From Burkholderia guangdongensis (GTDB taxonomy: Bacteria > Pseudomonadota > Gammaproteobacteria > Burkholderiales > Burkholderiaceae): a stretch of DNA of 64,000 nucleotides. Every line of letters begins with the position of its first letter. Position 1 is the first letter of the stretch. This document shows positions 17,869-24,822 of the stretch, one piece after another. The position numbers were made by a program, and so were the translations under genes. Below the pieces are notes generated by a model. It was given only the letters and a program-made list of their open reading frames with translations. It did not search any database and was not told where the DNA came from. The DNA is taken from NCBI RefSeq assembly GCF_013403875.1, contig NZ_JACBNX010000001.1:124001-188000 (forward strand), written 5' to 3'.

Positions 17869-18684
17869 ATGTCGGTGCCAACCAGTATTAGTCAATTAAA
17901 CACAACAGCAAGCTTGAACTCTCCAGCGGGTACGGAGCCAATCGGCAACAACTTGTCTTTGTACTTGAATGCAGCGTTTGCGTTCATTGCTCAGCTTGCT
18001 AACGGATCAGCGCTTACACAATCTCAAGCTCTGAACATGAACAGCTACCAGATCAACAACGTTGCAGCGGGCGTAGCAAACACAGATGCGGTCATCGTGA
18101 GTCAGTTGAAGTCCCTGATTCCCGTTGGTACGGTCATGATGTGGTCAGGTGCAATAGCGAATATCCCTTCTGTATGGGGTTCGGACTGGGCATTGTGTAA
18201 CGGCCAAAACGGCACACCCAATTTGATGGACAAGTTCGTCGTTGGTGCAGGTAACTTGTATGCGCCGGGTGCAACGGGTGGTTCTACAAGCGTTACGCTG
18301 TCTGCTTCAAACATGCCTGTTCACAATCACGGGGTGAATGATCCAACGCACAACCACTACGTCAACGATCCAACGCACAACCACTATGTCAATGACCCAC
18401 AGCACGCGCATAGCTACCCACCAGGTGGTTGGGGCCAAGCAGGTCAAGATAACGGCGGTATCTCAGGTACTAGCGCGCCTAATCAGTATGGCACGTTCAA
18501 CCGCGGAATCATGAACACAAACGCAAGCGGCACAGGTATTTGGTTGAATGCAAGCGGTACAGGTATTTGGTTGAATGGTAGTGGAACGGGTATCAGTATT
18601 CAAAATGCAGGCGCTGGACAGCCATTTACCGTAACCCCACCGTATTACGCATTGTGCTACGTGTGCAAAATTTCTTCCAACTGA
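17869..18684 (+). CDS. Tail fibre / receptor-binding protein with collar domain (271 aa)
   Basis: The N-terminal ~70 residues probably attach to the tail (SLYLNAAFAFIAQLANGS; QALNMNSYQINNVAAGVANTDAV). Residues ~83-140 form a phage tail-collar domain (IPVGTVMMWSGA, then WALCNGQNGTPNLMDKFVVGAG). This is followed by four HxH motifs in tandem NHxVNDPTH units and a second repeat of GTGIWLNAS units, ending with PFTVTPPYYALCYVCKIS, the conserved fibre-tip ending. The HxH array resembles metal-binding needle tips of T4 gp37-type fibres. No separate chaperone gene is apparent. The gene starts 12 nt after the one before. Confidence 0.85.
   Translation: MSVPTSISQLNTTASLNSPAGTEPIGNNLSLYLNAAFAFIAQLANGSALTQSQALNMNSYQINNVAAGVANTDAVIVSQLKSLIPVGTVMMWSGAIANIPSVWGSDWALCNGQNGTPNLMDKFVVGAGNLYAPGATGGSTSVTLSASNMPVHNHGVNDPTHNHYVNDPTHNHYVNDPQHAHSYPPGGWGQAGQDNGGISGTSAPNQYGTFNRGIMNTNASGTGIWLNASGTGIWLNGSGTGISIQNAGAGQPFTVTPPYYALCYVCKISSN
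18325..18405 (+). repeat. Three 27-nt tandem units encoding NHxVNDPxH
   Basis: Units at 18325-18351, 18352-18378 and 18379-18405 encode NHGVNDPTH, NHYVNDPTH and NHYVNDPQH. They differ at synonymous and a few coding sites. A second 27-nt repeat (NASGTGIWL) starts at 18520 and 18547, with a partial third copy at 18574. Confidence 0.85.
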
Positions 18685-18693
18685 TGAGGTAGT

Positions 18694-19827
18694 ATGAGTA
18701 CATCAGCTATGGAAGGGATTGGGCTTGGAGCAGGTGCAATCGGTTTAGGATTGCTAACTGGTGGTGTGGGTGATGCCGCATTGGCAGGTGGAGCAGCAGC
18801 AGCGGATGCAGGCGCTACGGGGGCAATCGGTGCAGGAGCAGCGGGCGCAGCAGATGCCGGTACAGCAGCAGCGATCGGTGCAGGTGCAGCCGACGTGGGC
18901 ACAGCAGCAGGACTCGGTAGTGGTTTGCTTGCAGGAACAGCAGGTACAGCGCTTGGTTCAGGTGCTTTAGCTGCTAGTCTTGCCGCTCCGACTGTTGCGG
19001 GCGCAAGTGGTGCATTGGGTGCAGCAGCTGGATCAGGTCTAGCAGGATATGAAGCAGCGACTGGTTTATCGGGCCTTGGTAGCTCTGCCGCAAATACAGC
19101 AGCTAGCACAAGCGGCTTGTTGGCTAGAGGCATGGGCGCTGGCAATGCAATTGGCAACAGTATTGGTGCAGGTGCGGGTCAAGCTGGCTTAGGCATTCAA
19201 GGTGCAATCAACGGAGCAGGTCTATACGGCGATGCAGGTCTCACAAATGGCGTAGGCGTCGGGGCAACTGGCTTGAACCCGGCAATGAGTAATCTAGCTG
19301 GTAGCTTGGGCGCGTCTCCAACAGGTCTTTACTCGGGTCTATTGCCGGGTGGAGGCATGACAGGCACTGCGTCTGGTGCGCTTGGTGGTGGTCTGTCAGG
19401 TGCAACGGCAGGGGGCGACTCATTGGGTACTGTATCGATGGGCGGTCTTGCAAACAGTCCGTATATGAAGCTGCTCATGGGTGCAGCACGTACGGGCACG
19501 ACCGCCATGAACGCATCAAACGGAATGTCAGGTGGGCAAGCACCAAATGCCCCTATGGTTGGTGGGGGTGTGCATCACTCAGGCAGTACAGCGGGCTTTG
19601 TTCCGCAACCTCTGCCGAGCATGGCTAGCCCAAATTTGTATGAGCAGATGCCGGGTGCGAATGCGTTGCCCACAAACAACAGCTACAGCACTCTGCTCAG
19701 TACGATGCTGAACAACTCGGTAGCAAATCCCGAAGCGGCAATGCTTGCGGGACAATACGGGGCTACTGGCATACCGGGATACGGTACTAGTATCAATCCT
19801 TCTAGTCTGATGCCCGGCTTGTATTGA
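18694..19827 (+). CDS. Gly/Ala-rich phage protein (377 aa)
   Basis: Ribosome site GATGAGG. The first ~240 residues are made almost wholly of Gly, Ala, Leu, Thr and Ser with long hydrophobic GxxxG-like runs (LGAGAIGLGLLTGGVGDAAL), which could insert in membranes. The C-terminal ~130 are Pro/Asn/Ser/Met-rich and end LMPGLY. It comes directly after the fibre gene and is the last large late gene. Composition suits a further ejection or membrane-active virion protein; I do not recognise the family, so this is inference. Confidence 0.6.
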   Translation: MSTSAMEGIGLGAGAIGLGLLTGGVGDAALAGGAAAADAGATGAIGAGAAGAADAGTAAAIGAGAADVGTAAGLGSGLLAGTAGTALGSGALAASLAAPTVAGASGALGAAAGSGLAGYEAATGLSGLGSSAANTAASTSGLLARGMGAGNAIGNSIGAGAGQAGLGIQGAINGAGLYGDAGLTNGVGVGATGLNPAMSNLAGSLGASPTGLYSGLLPGGGMTGTASGALGGGLSGATAGGDSLGTVSMGGLANSPYMKLLMGAARTGTTAMNASNGMSGGQAPNAPMVGGGVHHSGSTAGFVPQPLPSMASPNLYEQMPGANALPTNNSYSTLLSTMLNNSVANPEAAMLAGQYGATGIPGYGTSINPSSLMPGLY

Positions 19828-19967
19828 ATTTCGCAATTTGGCAACCGCTTTTCGGTCGCACATAGCAATGCAATCGTCGACAGCGCGCTGCTAGAAGTAG
19901 GAAATTTCTCCTAATATGGCTGCTAGCAGCGCATCTCCCTCCTAAACTCCACTAGAAATTGCGCAAA

Positions 19968-20711
19968 ATGTTTCGGGTCGCAGGGCAAGAGCAGGCAAAC
20001 GCCGCTAACATTGCAGCCCAGTTCAGTTTGGAGTTCAACGAAGTGAAACAGAGCAGTAGTGGTTATCGCAAGACGTTCGACAATATGTGCGATGGGTTTT
20101 TGAGAATGGCGGCCAACACATACCAAGCCTGCACGGGTAAGGATGAGTTCGATTTCTTGGATACCGTCTACTACCCACTTTTGCGGCAACACGAGCTTGA
20201 CCCCAGAGCAATGCAACGGGAATATTTGAAGAACAAGCGGCCCGATTACATGGATACCTTCCGATTGGCTTGCGCATACAGATCGGCAGCAACCCATGCA
20301 TTCAATAGTGGTGATGGCGGCACGGCTTGGACGTTCCTTTGTCGGGCCAACTACTATCTCGGTCGGACCCAAACGCGAGCAATGCAACCGGTTGTAGTTG
20401 CTCGACAGGTAGGTAAGGAGCTTCGGACCAAGATCTCGGACAGAACGAGAGCAGGTGGTGATGCGAAGAACATCGCCCGCAATCTCGCAGTGCAGCGTGC
20501 CCGTCAGCTAGTGGCAGCCAGTCCGAACCTGTACAGCAGTGCAAGTCAAGCCGCTGGCAAGCTACAGGACCAGATCAACAGCTACATACAGGCAATCTAC
20601 GACGACAAGGCCCAGCGGGAGCAGTACGGAATCCAATCAAAGCCCCAAAAGTTTGCCAGCAGTACGATCCGTAGGTGGTTTGACGGCATCGACTTCAAGA
20701 GCAAGCAGTAG
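19968..20711 (+). CDS. Phage protein of unknown function (247 aa)
   Basis: ATG 19968 is used; an in-frame TTG at 19959 is possible. No strong Shine-Dalgarno is seen for either. The product is soluble, basic toward the C-terminus, with aromatic-rich helical segments (FLDTVYYPLLRQHELD, TFRLACAYRSAATHAFNSGDGGTAWTFLCRANYYLGR) that look like a small helical-repeat (TPR-like) domain, and an Arg/Gln/Ser-rich tail. It follows a 140-bp gap after the virion genes and precedes a hairpin, so it may be its own transcription unit. Function unknown. Confidence 0.65.
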   Translation: MFRVAGQEQANAANIAAQFSLEFNEVKQSSSGYRKTFDNMCDGFLRMAANTYQACTGKDEFDFLDTVYYPLLRQHELDPRAMQREYLKNKRPDYMDTFRLACAYRSAATHAFNSGDGGTAWTFLCRANYYLGRTQTRAMQPVVVARQVGKELRTKISDRTRAGGDAKNIARNLAVQRARQLVAASPNLYSSASQAAGKLQDQINSYIQAIYDDKAQREQYGIQSKPQKFASSTIRRWFDGIDFKSKQ

Positions 20712-20721
20712 CAAGCAGATA

Positions 20722-20753
20722 GTTGGCAGGTGCTAGCACTGTTCCTAGCCAAC
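20722..20753 (+). terminator. Hairpin after the 247-aa gene
   Basis: GTTGGC (20722-20727) pairs with GCCAAC (20748-20753), with further near-pairing AGG/CCT; the loop contains the perfect palindrome GTGCTAGCAC. It lies 10 nt after the stop codon and has no T-run, so termination is only probable. Confidence 0.45.
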
Positions 20754-20827
20754 AGTATCTGGCGTCAATAGAATTCATTCCATCGAATCAACGACGCAAT
20801 AACTGATTCGAAACAGCAGCAAAATCC

Positions 20828-20878
20828 ATCCGCAGTTAAACGTACTGACCAGACGTGGCCAAGCCAACGACTGCGGAT
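20828..20878. promoter_or_regulatory. 9-bp inverted repeat upstream of the next phage gene
   Basis: ATCCGCAGT (20828-20836) and ACTGCGGAT (20870-20878) are perfect inverted copies separated by 33 nt, 35 nt before the gene start at 20913. Either a looped operator pair or an mRNA leader stem. Confidence 0.45.
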
Positions 20879-20912
20879 TAACTCACGCTCAATTTTTATT
20901 ACGGGGAATTTT

Positions 20913-21395
20913 ATGCAAAAGCAATTCACGACGGCTGGTATCGCAATGCAGCTCACTATGACGAAGGCAGAATACGACGCTCATATTAAGACGCTCGAAG
21001 CCTTTGCTCAGAAATTCGAACTGCAATCGCCGAAGGTTATTGCGCTCAAGCAGCAGGGGTTCAATCCTGAAACTGGTGAGGTCGTCGAAATCGAAGGCTA
21101 CGATGCAGTGTCCGGTTATATCGTGAAACTGGAGATGGCTAACGTGCAGCAATACAACTCAATTCGCGAATTCGATAAACCGCAGGTTCAAACGTCTGCT
21201 AAGGGTGGTGGCAAAGGATATCCCGAGGCAGTGAAAGCTAAGGCCAAACACCTGCTCCTTGTTGAGCAAAAGACGGTCGATGAGGCGGTTGCCTTGTTGA
21301 AGGGCGACGACGGCGAGGGACCGGGCAAAAGCACGCTCATGAACTGGAAGAAGGCATGGCTTGCTGAAGCTACGGTGTCGCAGCAATCGGCCTAA
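20913..21395 (+). CDS. Phage protein with a possible C-terminal helix-turn-helix (160 aa)
   Basis: ACGGGGAAT upstream gives a ribosome site. Residues 1-90 are mixed alpha/beta without a known domain. Residues ~105-150 (YPEAVKAKAKHLLLVEQKTVDEAVALL, an acidic Gly-rich insert, then KSTLMNWKKAW) resemble the transposase-type helix-turn-helix found in IS3 OrfA, with a longer turn. DNA binding is therefore possible but unproven. It leads a run of three short genes at the prophage right end, away from the virion block. Confidence 0.6.
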   Translation: MQKQFTTAGIAMQLTMTKAEYDAHIKTLEAFAQKFELQSPKVIALKQQGFNPETGEVVEIEGYDAVSGYIVKLEMANVQQYNSIREFDKPQVQTSAKGGGKGYPEAVKAKAKHLLLVEQKTVDEAVALLKGDDGEGPGKSTLMNWKKAWLAEATVSQQSA

Positions 21396-21412
21396 TAACG
21401 AGGGGAGACAGT

Positions 21413-21670
21413 ATGACTACTTGGAACGAAGCGCCGTGCCGTAGCGGTGTGGCATTGAAAACTACGATTCAGGGTTATTCTATTGCTGACGCGCTGCGCA
21501 ATTCGATTAATGCGTGGCTCGAACAAGTGTACGGCAGTTGGGATAATGCGGATACCGCGGGTGCGTCGTCATTGCTCCGCATGCTCACTAAATCTGAATT
21601 TGAGCTGACTGTGTATTTGGCTGACGACTTCGCTATCGTGGATTTCAAGCAGAAGTTCGGATGGGGCTGA
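21413..21670 (+). CDS. Small phage protein of unknown function (85 aa)
   Basis: Strong ribosome site GAGGGGAG ahead of the ATG. The product is acidic with an amphipathic middle (ADALRNSINAWLEQVYGSWDNADTAG) and a beta-type end (FELTVYLADDFAIVDFKQKFGWG). It has no membrane segment. Likely co-transcribed with the genes on either side. No family recognised. Confidence 0.65.
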   Translation: MTTWNEAPCRSGVALKTTIQGYSIADALRNSINAWLEQVYGSWDNADTAGASSLLRMLTKSEFELTVYLADDFAIVDFKQKFGWG

Positions 21671-21704
21671 AGGGCAGGTAAATACTCCAGATAGGAGGGT
21701 GGCT

Positions 21705-21944
21705 ATGAATATTACTGTAGCTGATTATCTGGAAGCATTTGACGAGCTTAACGAACGGGATACGTTCGAGTGCTGTGACATTGGTTCCGGTTGCATTATC
21801 TGTTTGCACGAGGAGCTAGACGACGACAGCATCGAAATTATTCCGTTCGACAATAACGGCATCTCGGTTGGAGTGGTAGTAGAGATCGAGTCTCTTGCTA
21901 TCACCAATATGATCTTGAGGGCAGTACGAAATACGAATTATTAG
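21705..21944 (+). CDS. Small acidic phage protein of unknown function (79 aa)
   Basis: ATG 21705 is preferred to GTG 21699 because AGGAGG (21693-21698) is ideally spaced for it and would overlap the GTG. The product is strongly acidic (DELNERDTFECCDIGSG, HEELDDDSIEIIP) with three cysteines close together. Small acidic phage proteins often act as inhibitors or DNA mimics, but nothing specific supports that here. It is the last gene before the prophage right end. Confidence 0.65.
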   Translation: MNITVADYLEAFDELNERDTFECCDIGSGCIICLHEELDDDSIEIIPFDNNGISVGVVVEIESLAITNMILRAVRNTNY

Positions 21945-21948
21945 ACGG

Positions 21949-22080
21949 ACGCCATGCTCGACTGGTGCTTGATTTATGCTCGATTTTCGAGGTCAAGCAC
22001 GGCTTGGAAGCCTTATGGGACGGGGGTTACAGCCATTTCTATGCTCAAATGCTCGATTCTTGTATTTCTGGTGCCAGAGC
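21949..22080 (+). repeat. Degenerate intergenic repeat element, copy 2
   Basis: It matches copy 1 (11939-12052) in block order, including the identical 17-mer at 22042-22058. It also holds a clear hairpin: GTGCTTGA (21965-21972) with TCAAGCAC (21993-22000), enclosing CTCGA-TTT-TCGAG (21979-21991). One open frame from 21965 reads through it, but the conserved central block is in a different frame in copy 1, which favours a nucleic-acid rather than peptide function. Confidence 0.6.
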
Positions 22081-22376
22081 GTTTCCGCAGTCTGCCCCAC
22101 ATACCCAGTACGGTCCTAGCGTCAAACAGGCTGGGGAAGGCGTGCCAGATGCGGCAAGATGTCGCACCCGCACAATGTACACAGGTACGCGGGACTTGAT
22201 GTGCCGCCTGCCACATGTAGACTAGACGCTGTACTGCTCTAAGTGCCAGATTCCACTAGGTGCTTGTCCCTAAGAGGATTTGCACAAACTGACCTAGCGG
22301 AACCTGGTGCAAACGCGGTGCAAACGGCGAGGAATTTTGACCAAACTTTGTACTAACCAGTTACTTTTCAACGATG
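22081..22376. other. Prophage right end, probable attR region
   Basis: No gene is seen. The direct repeat GGTGCAAACG occurs in tandem at 22306-22315 and 22317-22326, close to the GC transition; it could be an integrase arm site. The junction with the chromosome should fall at about 22,330-22,400, at or near the 3' end of the membrane protein gene. The attL copy is outside the window, so the core cannot be defined. Confidence 0.5.
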
Positions 22377-23189
22377 CTAAGTCTTTGATTCTTCGGGGGA
22401 ATTTTTTTCCTGCACGCCGTAGCAGCCGCGATAGGTCGCGTAGAACGAGCAATACAGCATCGTGAGGATGACGATCGTGGCCAGCATCATGACCGCGACC
22501 GCGCCCGTATTCATGTCCGCGCCGAGCGCCTGCAGCAGCAGCGACAGCGTGACCGACGTGCCGATCGCGACGCCGAACCAAAGCAGCCCGTACACGAGGA
22601 ACGCGCCGCGATTGCGCCAGCAGCTGACGATGCTGAAGAACAGCGCCTTGACGGGCGGAATGTCGTGCCACGCGGTGAGCACCGGCGCGAACCAGAACAG
22701 CATCGAGACCGGCACGTACAGCGCGGTCGCGACCAGCAGCGCGCCGATGCCGTTCATGCCTTGCGCGGCGAGCGCATCCGGCGTCGCGTTGCTGCCGGCG
22801 CCCATCATCATGCCGAACAGCACGCCGCCGTCCAGCAGCGCCGACGCGGCGAACACCAGCCCCATCGCCGCGACGTAGAGCGCGCCGAGCACGAACAGAC
22901 GCTGCGTCGTGACCTGGCCGTACGAGCGGAAGCCGTCGACGAGGATCGTCGGCATCACCGGCTTGCCGGCGACGGCGTCGCGGCATGCGGCCATGAAGCC
23001 GACCGCGACGCCCGGGATGAACAGCAACGGCAGCGCCGCGCCGATCACCGGCACCAGCGACACGAGCATGATCGCGAGCAGGTACGTGAAGAACAGCGTG
23101 ACGAACGCGAGCGGATTTCGGCGAAACAGCCAGATTCCCTGACGGAACCAGACATAGCCCGCCTTCGCGGGCACTTCGATCAGTTGCAT
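22377..23189 (-). CDS. BPSS1780 family inner-membrane protein (270 aa)
   Basis: Starts [26 protein letters not shown], the conserved opening of this Burkholderia family. About six hydrophobic segments follow (for example [30 protein letters not shown] and [27 protein letters not shown]). Function is unknown; it is presumably an integral membrane protein. Its start overlaps the thrB stop by 10 bp, so both are translated from one mRNA. The 3' end lies at the prophage junction, and the C-terminal tail (KNSPEESKT) looks complete. Whether the last codons are original or rebuilt by integration is unknown. Confidence 0.85.
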   Translation of the reverse strand: MQLIEVPAKAGYVWFRQGIWLFRRNPLAFVTLFFTYLLAIMLVSLVPVIGAALPLLFIPGVAVGFMAACRDAVAGKPVMPTILVDGFRSYGQVTTQRLFVLGALYVAAMGLVFAASALLDGGVLFGMMMGAGSNATPDALAAQGMNGIGALLVATALYVPVSMLFWFAPVLTAWHDIPPVKALFFSIVSCWRNRGAFLVYGLLWFGVAIGTSVTLSLLLQALGADMNTGAVAVMMLATIVILTMLYCSFYATYRGCYGVQEKNSPEESKT

Positions 23190-24178
23190 GCGGTGTGAGT
23201 CTCGGGAAGCGCGCTCGCATGGGCGATGCGTTCGCGCAGAATGCGTTCGAAATGGCCCGGATCGTGCGGCTTCAGCATCTCGGCCGCGCGCGGCAGGTGG
23301 AAGTCGTACAGGCGCGACACCCAGAAGCGGTACGCGCCCGCGCGCAGCATGTCGTTCCAGTGATGCCGTTCCTCGGGCGTGAACGGTCGCACCGTCTGAT
23401 AGGCGCGCAGCAGCGCGTCGGCGCGCGCGGCGTCGAGCGTGCCCGTCGCGAGGTCGACGCACCAGTCGTTGACGGTCACCGCGACGTCGAACAGCCACTT
23501 GTCGCAACCGGCGAAGTAGAAGTCGAAGAAGCCGCCGAGCCGCACGCTGTGGCCGGTGCCGGGCGCCGCATGCGCGAACAGCACGTTGTCGCGGAACAGG
23601 TCGCAGTGGCACGGGCCGCCGGGCAGCGCCGCGTAATCGTCCGTCGCGAACAAGCGCGCCTGGTGCGCGAGCTCGTGCTCGAGCAGCGCGCGCTGCGCAT
23701 CGGAGAGGAACGGCACGATCGCCGGCACGTTTTCCTGCCACCACGGCAGGCTGCGCAGGTTCGGCTGGTATCGCGGATAGTCGCGGCCCGCGAGGTGCAT
23801 GCGCGCGAGCATCTGGCCGACCTCGATGCAGTGCTCGACGCCGGGCGCGAGCTCGGCCGAGCCGTCGAGCTTCGTGACGATCGCGGCCGGCTTGCCGTGC
23901 AGCTCGCCGAACAGTGCGCCGTCGTCGCGCGGCACCGGGTCCGGCACCGGCACGCCGTGCGCGGCAAGATGACGCATCAGGTCGAGATAGAACGGCAGCT
24001 GCTCCGCCGTCAGCTTTTCGAAGATCGTGAGGACGTATTCGCCGCGCGTCGTCGTCAGGAAGAAGTTGCTGTTCTCGATGCCGGACGGAATGCCGCGAAA
24101 CGCGACGACGTCGCCCAGATCGTAATGGCGCATCCAGTGCGCGAGATCGGAATCGGTGACAGCTGTGAAAACGGCCAT
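23180..24178 (-). CDS. thrB: Homoserine kinase, choline-kinase-fold type (332 aa)
   Basis: Phosphorylates L-homoserine to O-phosphohomoserine in threonine synthesis. It is the aminoglycoside-phosphotransferase/choline-kinase-fold enzyme (ThrB II) common in Pseudomonas and Burkholderia, not the GHMP type. The nucleotide fold opening is [11 protein letters not shown]...YVLTIFEK. The catalytic loop is [11 protein letters not shown] (about residues 205-215), and the Mg-binding [18 protein letters not shown] follows. The usual 'HGD' reads HCD, which is normal in this branch as far as I know. It lies downstream of the DUF2782 gene and overlaps the membrane protein gene. Confidence 0.95.
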   Translation of the reverse strand: MAVFTAVTDSDLAHWMRHYDLGDVVAFRGIPSGIENSNFFLTTTRGEYVLTIFEKLTAEQLPFYLDLMRHLAAHGVPVPDPVPRDDGALFGELHGKPAAIVTKLDGSAELAPGVEHCIEVGQMLARMHLAGRDYPRYQPNLRSLPWWQENVPAIVPFLSDAQRALLEHELAHQARLFATDDYAALPGGPCHCDLFRDNVLFAHAAPGTGHSVRLGGFFDFYFAGCDKWLFDVAVTVNDWCVDLATGTLDAARADALLRAYQTVRPFTPEERHHWNDMLRAGAYRFWVSRLYDFHLPRAAEMLKPHDPGHFERILRERIAHASALPETHTACN

Positions 24179-24241
24179 GCGAGGAACGTCGGGTCAGGTT
24201 GGCTGGCACGCGTGCGCGTGCGTCGCAAAAAGGGGCGGGCG

Positions 24242-24276
24242 GAAAAACGGCGCGCCGCGCGTCGTGGCGCGCGGCG
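24242..24276 (-). terminator. Terminator-like hairpin after the DUF2782 gene
   Basis: CGCCGCGCG (24253-24261) pairs with CGCGCGGCG (24268-24276); on the minus strand a five-T run follows 5 nt later (24243-24247). It sits between the DUF2782 gene and thrB, so it may attenuate rather than block thrB transcription. Confidence 0.6.
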
Positions 24277-24280
24277 GACG

Positions 24281-24691
24281 TCAGTACCGCAGGTTGAGCG
24301 ACGGCAGCCGAGTGATCGGCACGCCCGCGTCGTGCGGCTTCGGCGACGTGTCCGGCGATGCGCTCATCTGATAGCGCGTGCCGAAGTTCGATTTCACGTC
24401 GATTTCGACCGGCTTGCCGCGATCGCGGTATTCGGTGACTTCGGTGCCGTTGCGGCTGACGGTGTGGAAGCTCGGCGTGCGCCGGACGTCGGCGAAATCG
24501 ACCTTCGACGTGACGCGCGCGGCGGGCCGGTTGATCTTCGTGAGGTCGGGCAGGCCGGCGGCTTCGTTGGCGGCGGCCTGAGCCCGCGCTTCGGCGCTCG
24601 GCGCGTCGGCGTCCGGGCCATCGCCGGCGGCATGGGCGACGCCGGCCATGGCGAGCGCGGCGGCAGCGGCAACGAGAATGAGCGGCTTCAT
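24281..24691 (-). CDS. DUF2782 secreted protein (136 aa)
   Basis: A cleavable signal peptide (MKPLILVAAAAALAMAGVAHAA, AxA site) is followed by an Ala/Glu/Pro-rich linker. The conserved DUF2782 part then reads TVSRNGTEVTEYRDRGKPVEIDVKSNFGTRYQMS. Function is unknown; the protein is expected in the periplasm. Proteins of this family are commonly encoded beside thrB and polA in beta- and gammaproteobacteria, as here. The start codon is supported by a GGGAGAGTC ribosome site. Confidence 0.88.
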   Translation of the reverse strand: MKPLILVAAAAALAMAGVAHAAGDGPDADAPSAEARAQAAANEAAGLPDLTKINRPAARVTSKVDFADVRRTPSFHTVSRNGTEVTEYRDRGKPVEIDVKSNFGTRYQMSASPDTSPKPHDAGVPITRLPSLNLRY

Positions 24692-24822
24692 TGTGACTCT
24701 CCCAATTAACCGTTCAATTTTAGCAAATCCTCGGCATCGGCCGTCTGTCCAACGCGGACCGTGCGATCGGCGGGCTGTCAAGGTTCCGTGGTAATGTCGA
24801 CTGATCCTACAGGGTGACGAAC

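Larger units (their letters stand above)
1..22376. mobile_element. Prophage (right-hand part of a podovirus-type phage; left end outside window)
   Basis: A continuous block of tail-less, short-tail virion genes (terminase, scaffold, capsid, portal, adaptor, nozzle, ejection proteins, collar-type fibre), all on the + strand and closely packed. Base composition is visibly lower in GC than the DNA to the right, and codon use is relaxed; the change is abrupt at about 22,376, where a chromosomal gene on the opposite strand begins with its 3' end. No integrase, repressor, replication, holin or spanin gene can be recognised in these 22 kb, so the other half of the element should lie left of base 1. 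Whether it is intact or able to be induced cannot be judged, but no late gene here is broken. Confidence 0.93.

Noticed and set aside
18325..18405. CRISPR-like array
   Set aside because: Units are contiguous coding repeats with no spacers and lie within the fibre gene.
17869..18684. Diversity-generating retroelement target at the fibre C-terminus
   Set aside because: No reverse transcriptase or template repeat with adenine-specific changes is seen in the window.
21954..22225. Two frames (81 and 86 codons) through repeat copy 2
   Set aside because: They overlap each other in different frames and lack ribosome sites.
22250..22376. tRNA remnant as attachment site
   Set aside because: No T-arm (TTCRANYC), acceptor or CCA pattern can be found.
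23195..24709. Long open frame (504 codons) opposite thrB
   Set aside because: It mirrors thrB and DUF2782 on the other strand; it is an artefact of GC-rich codon use with an Arg/Glu/Ala composition and no ribosome site.
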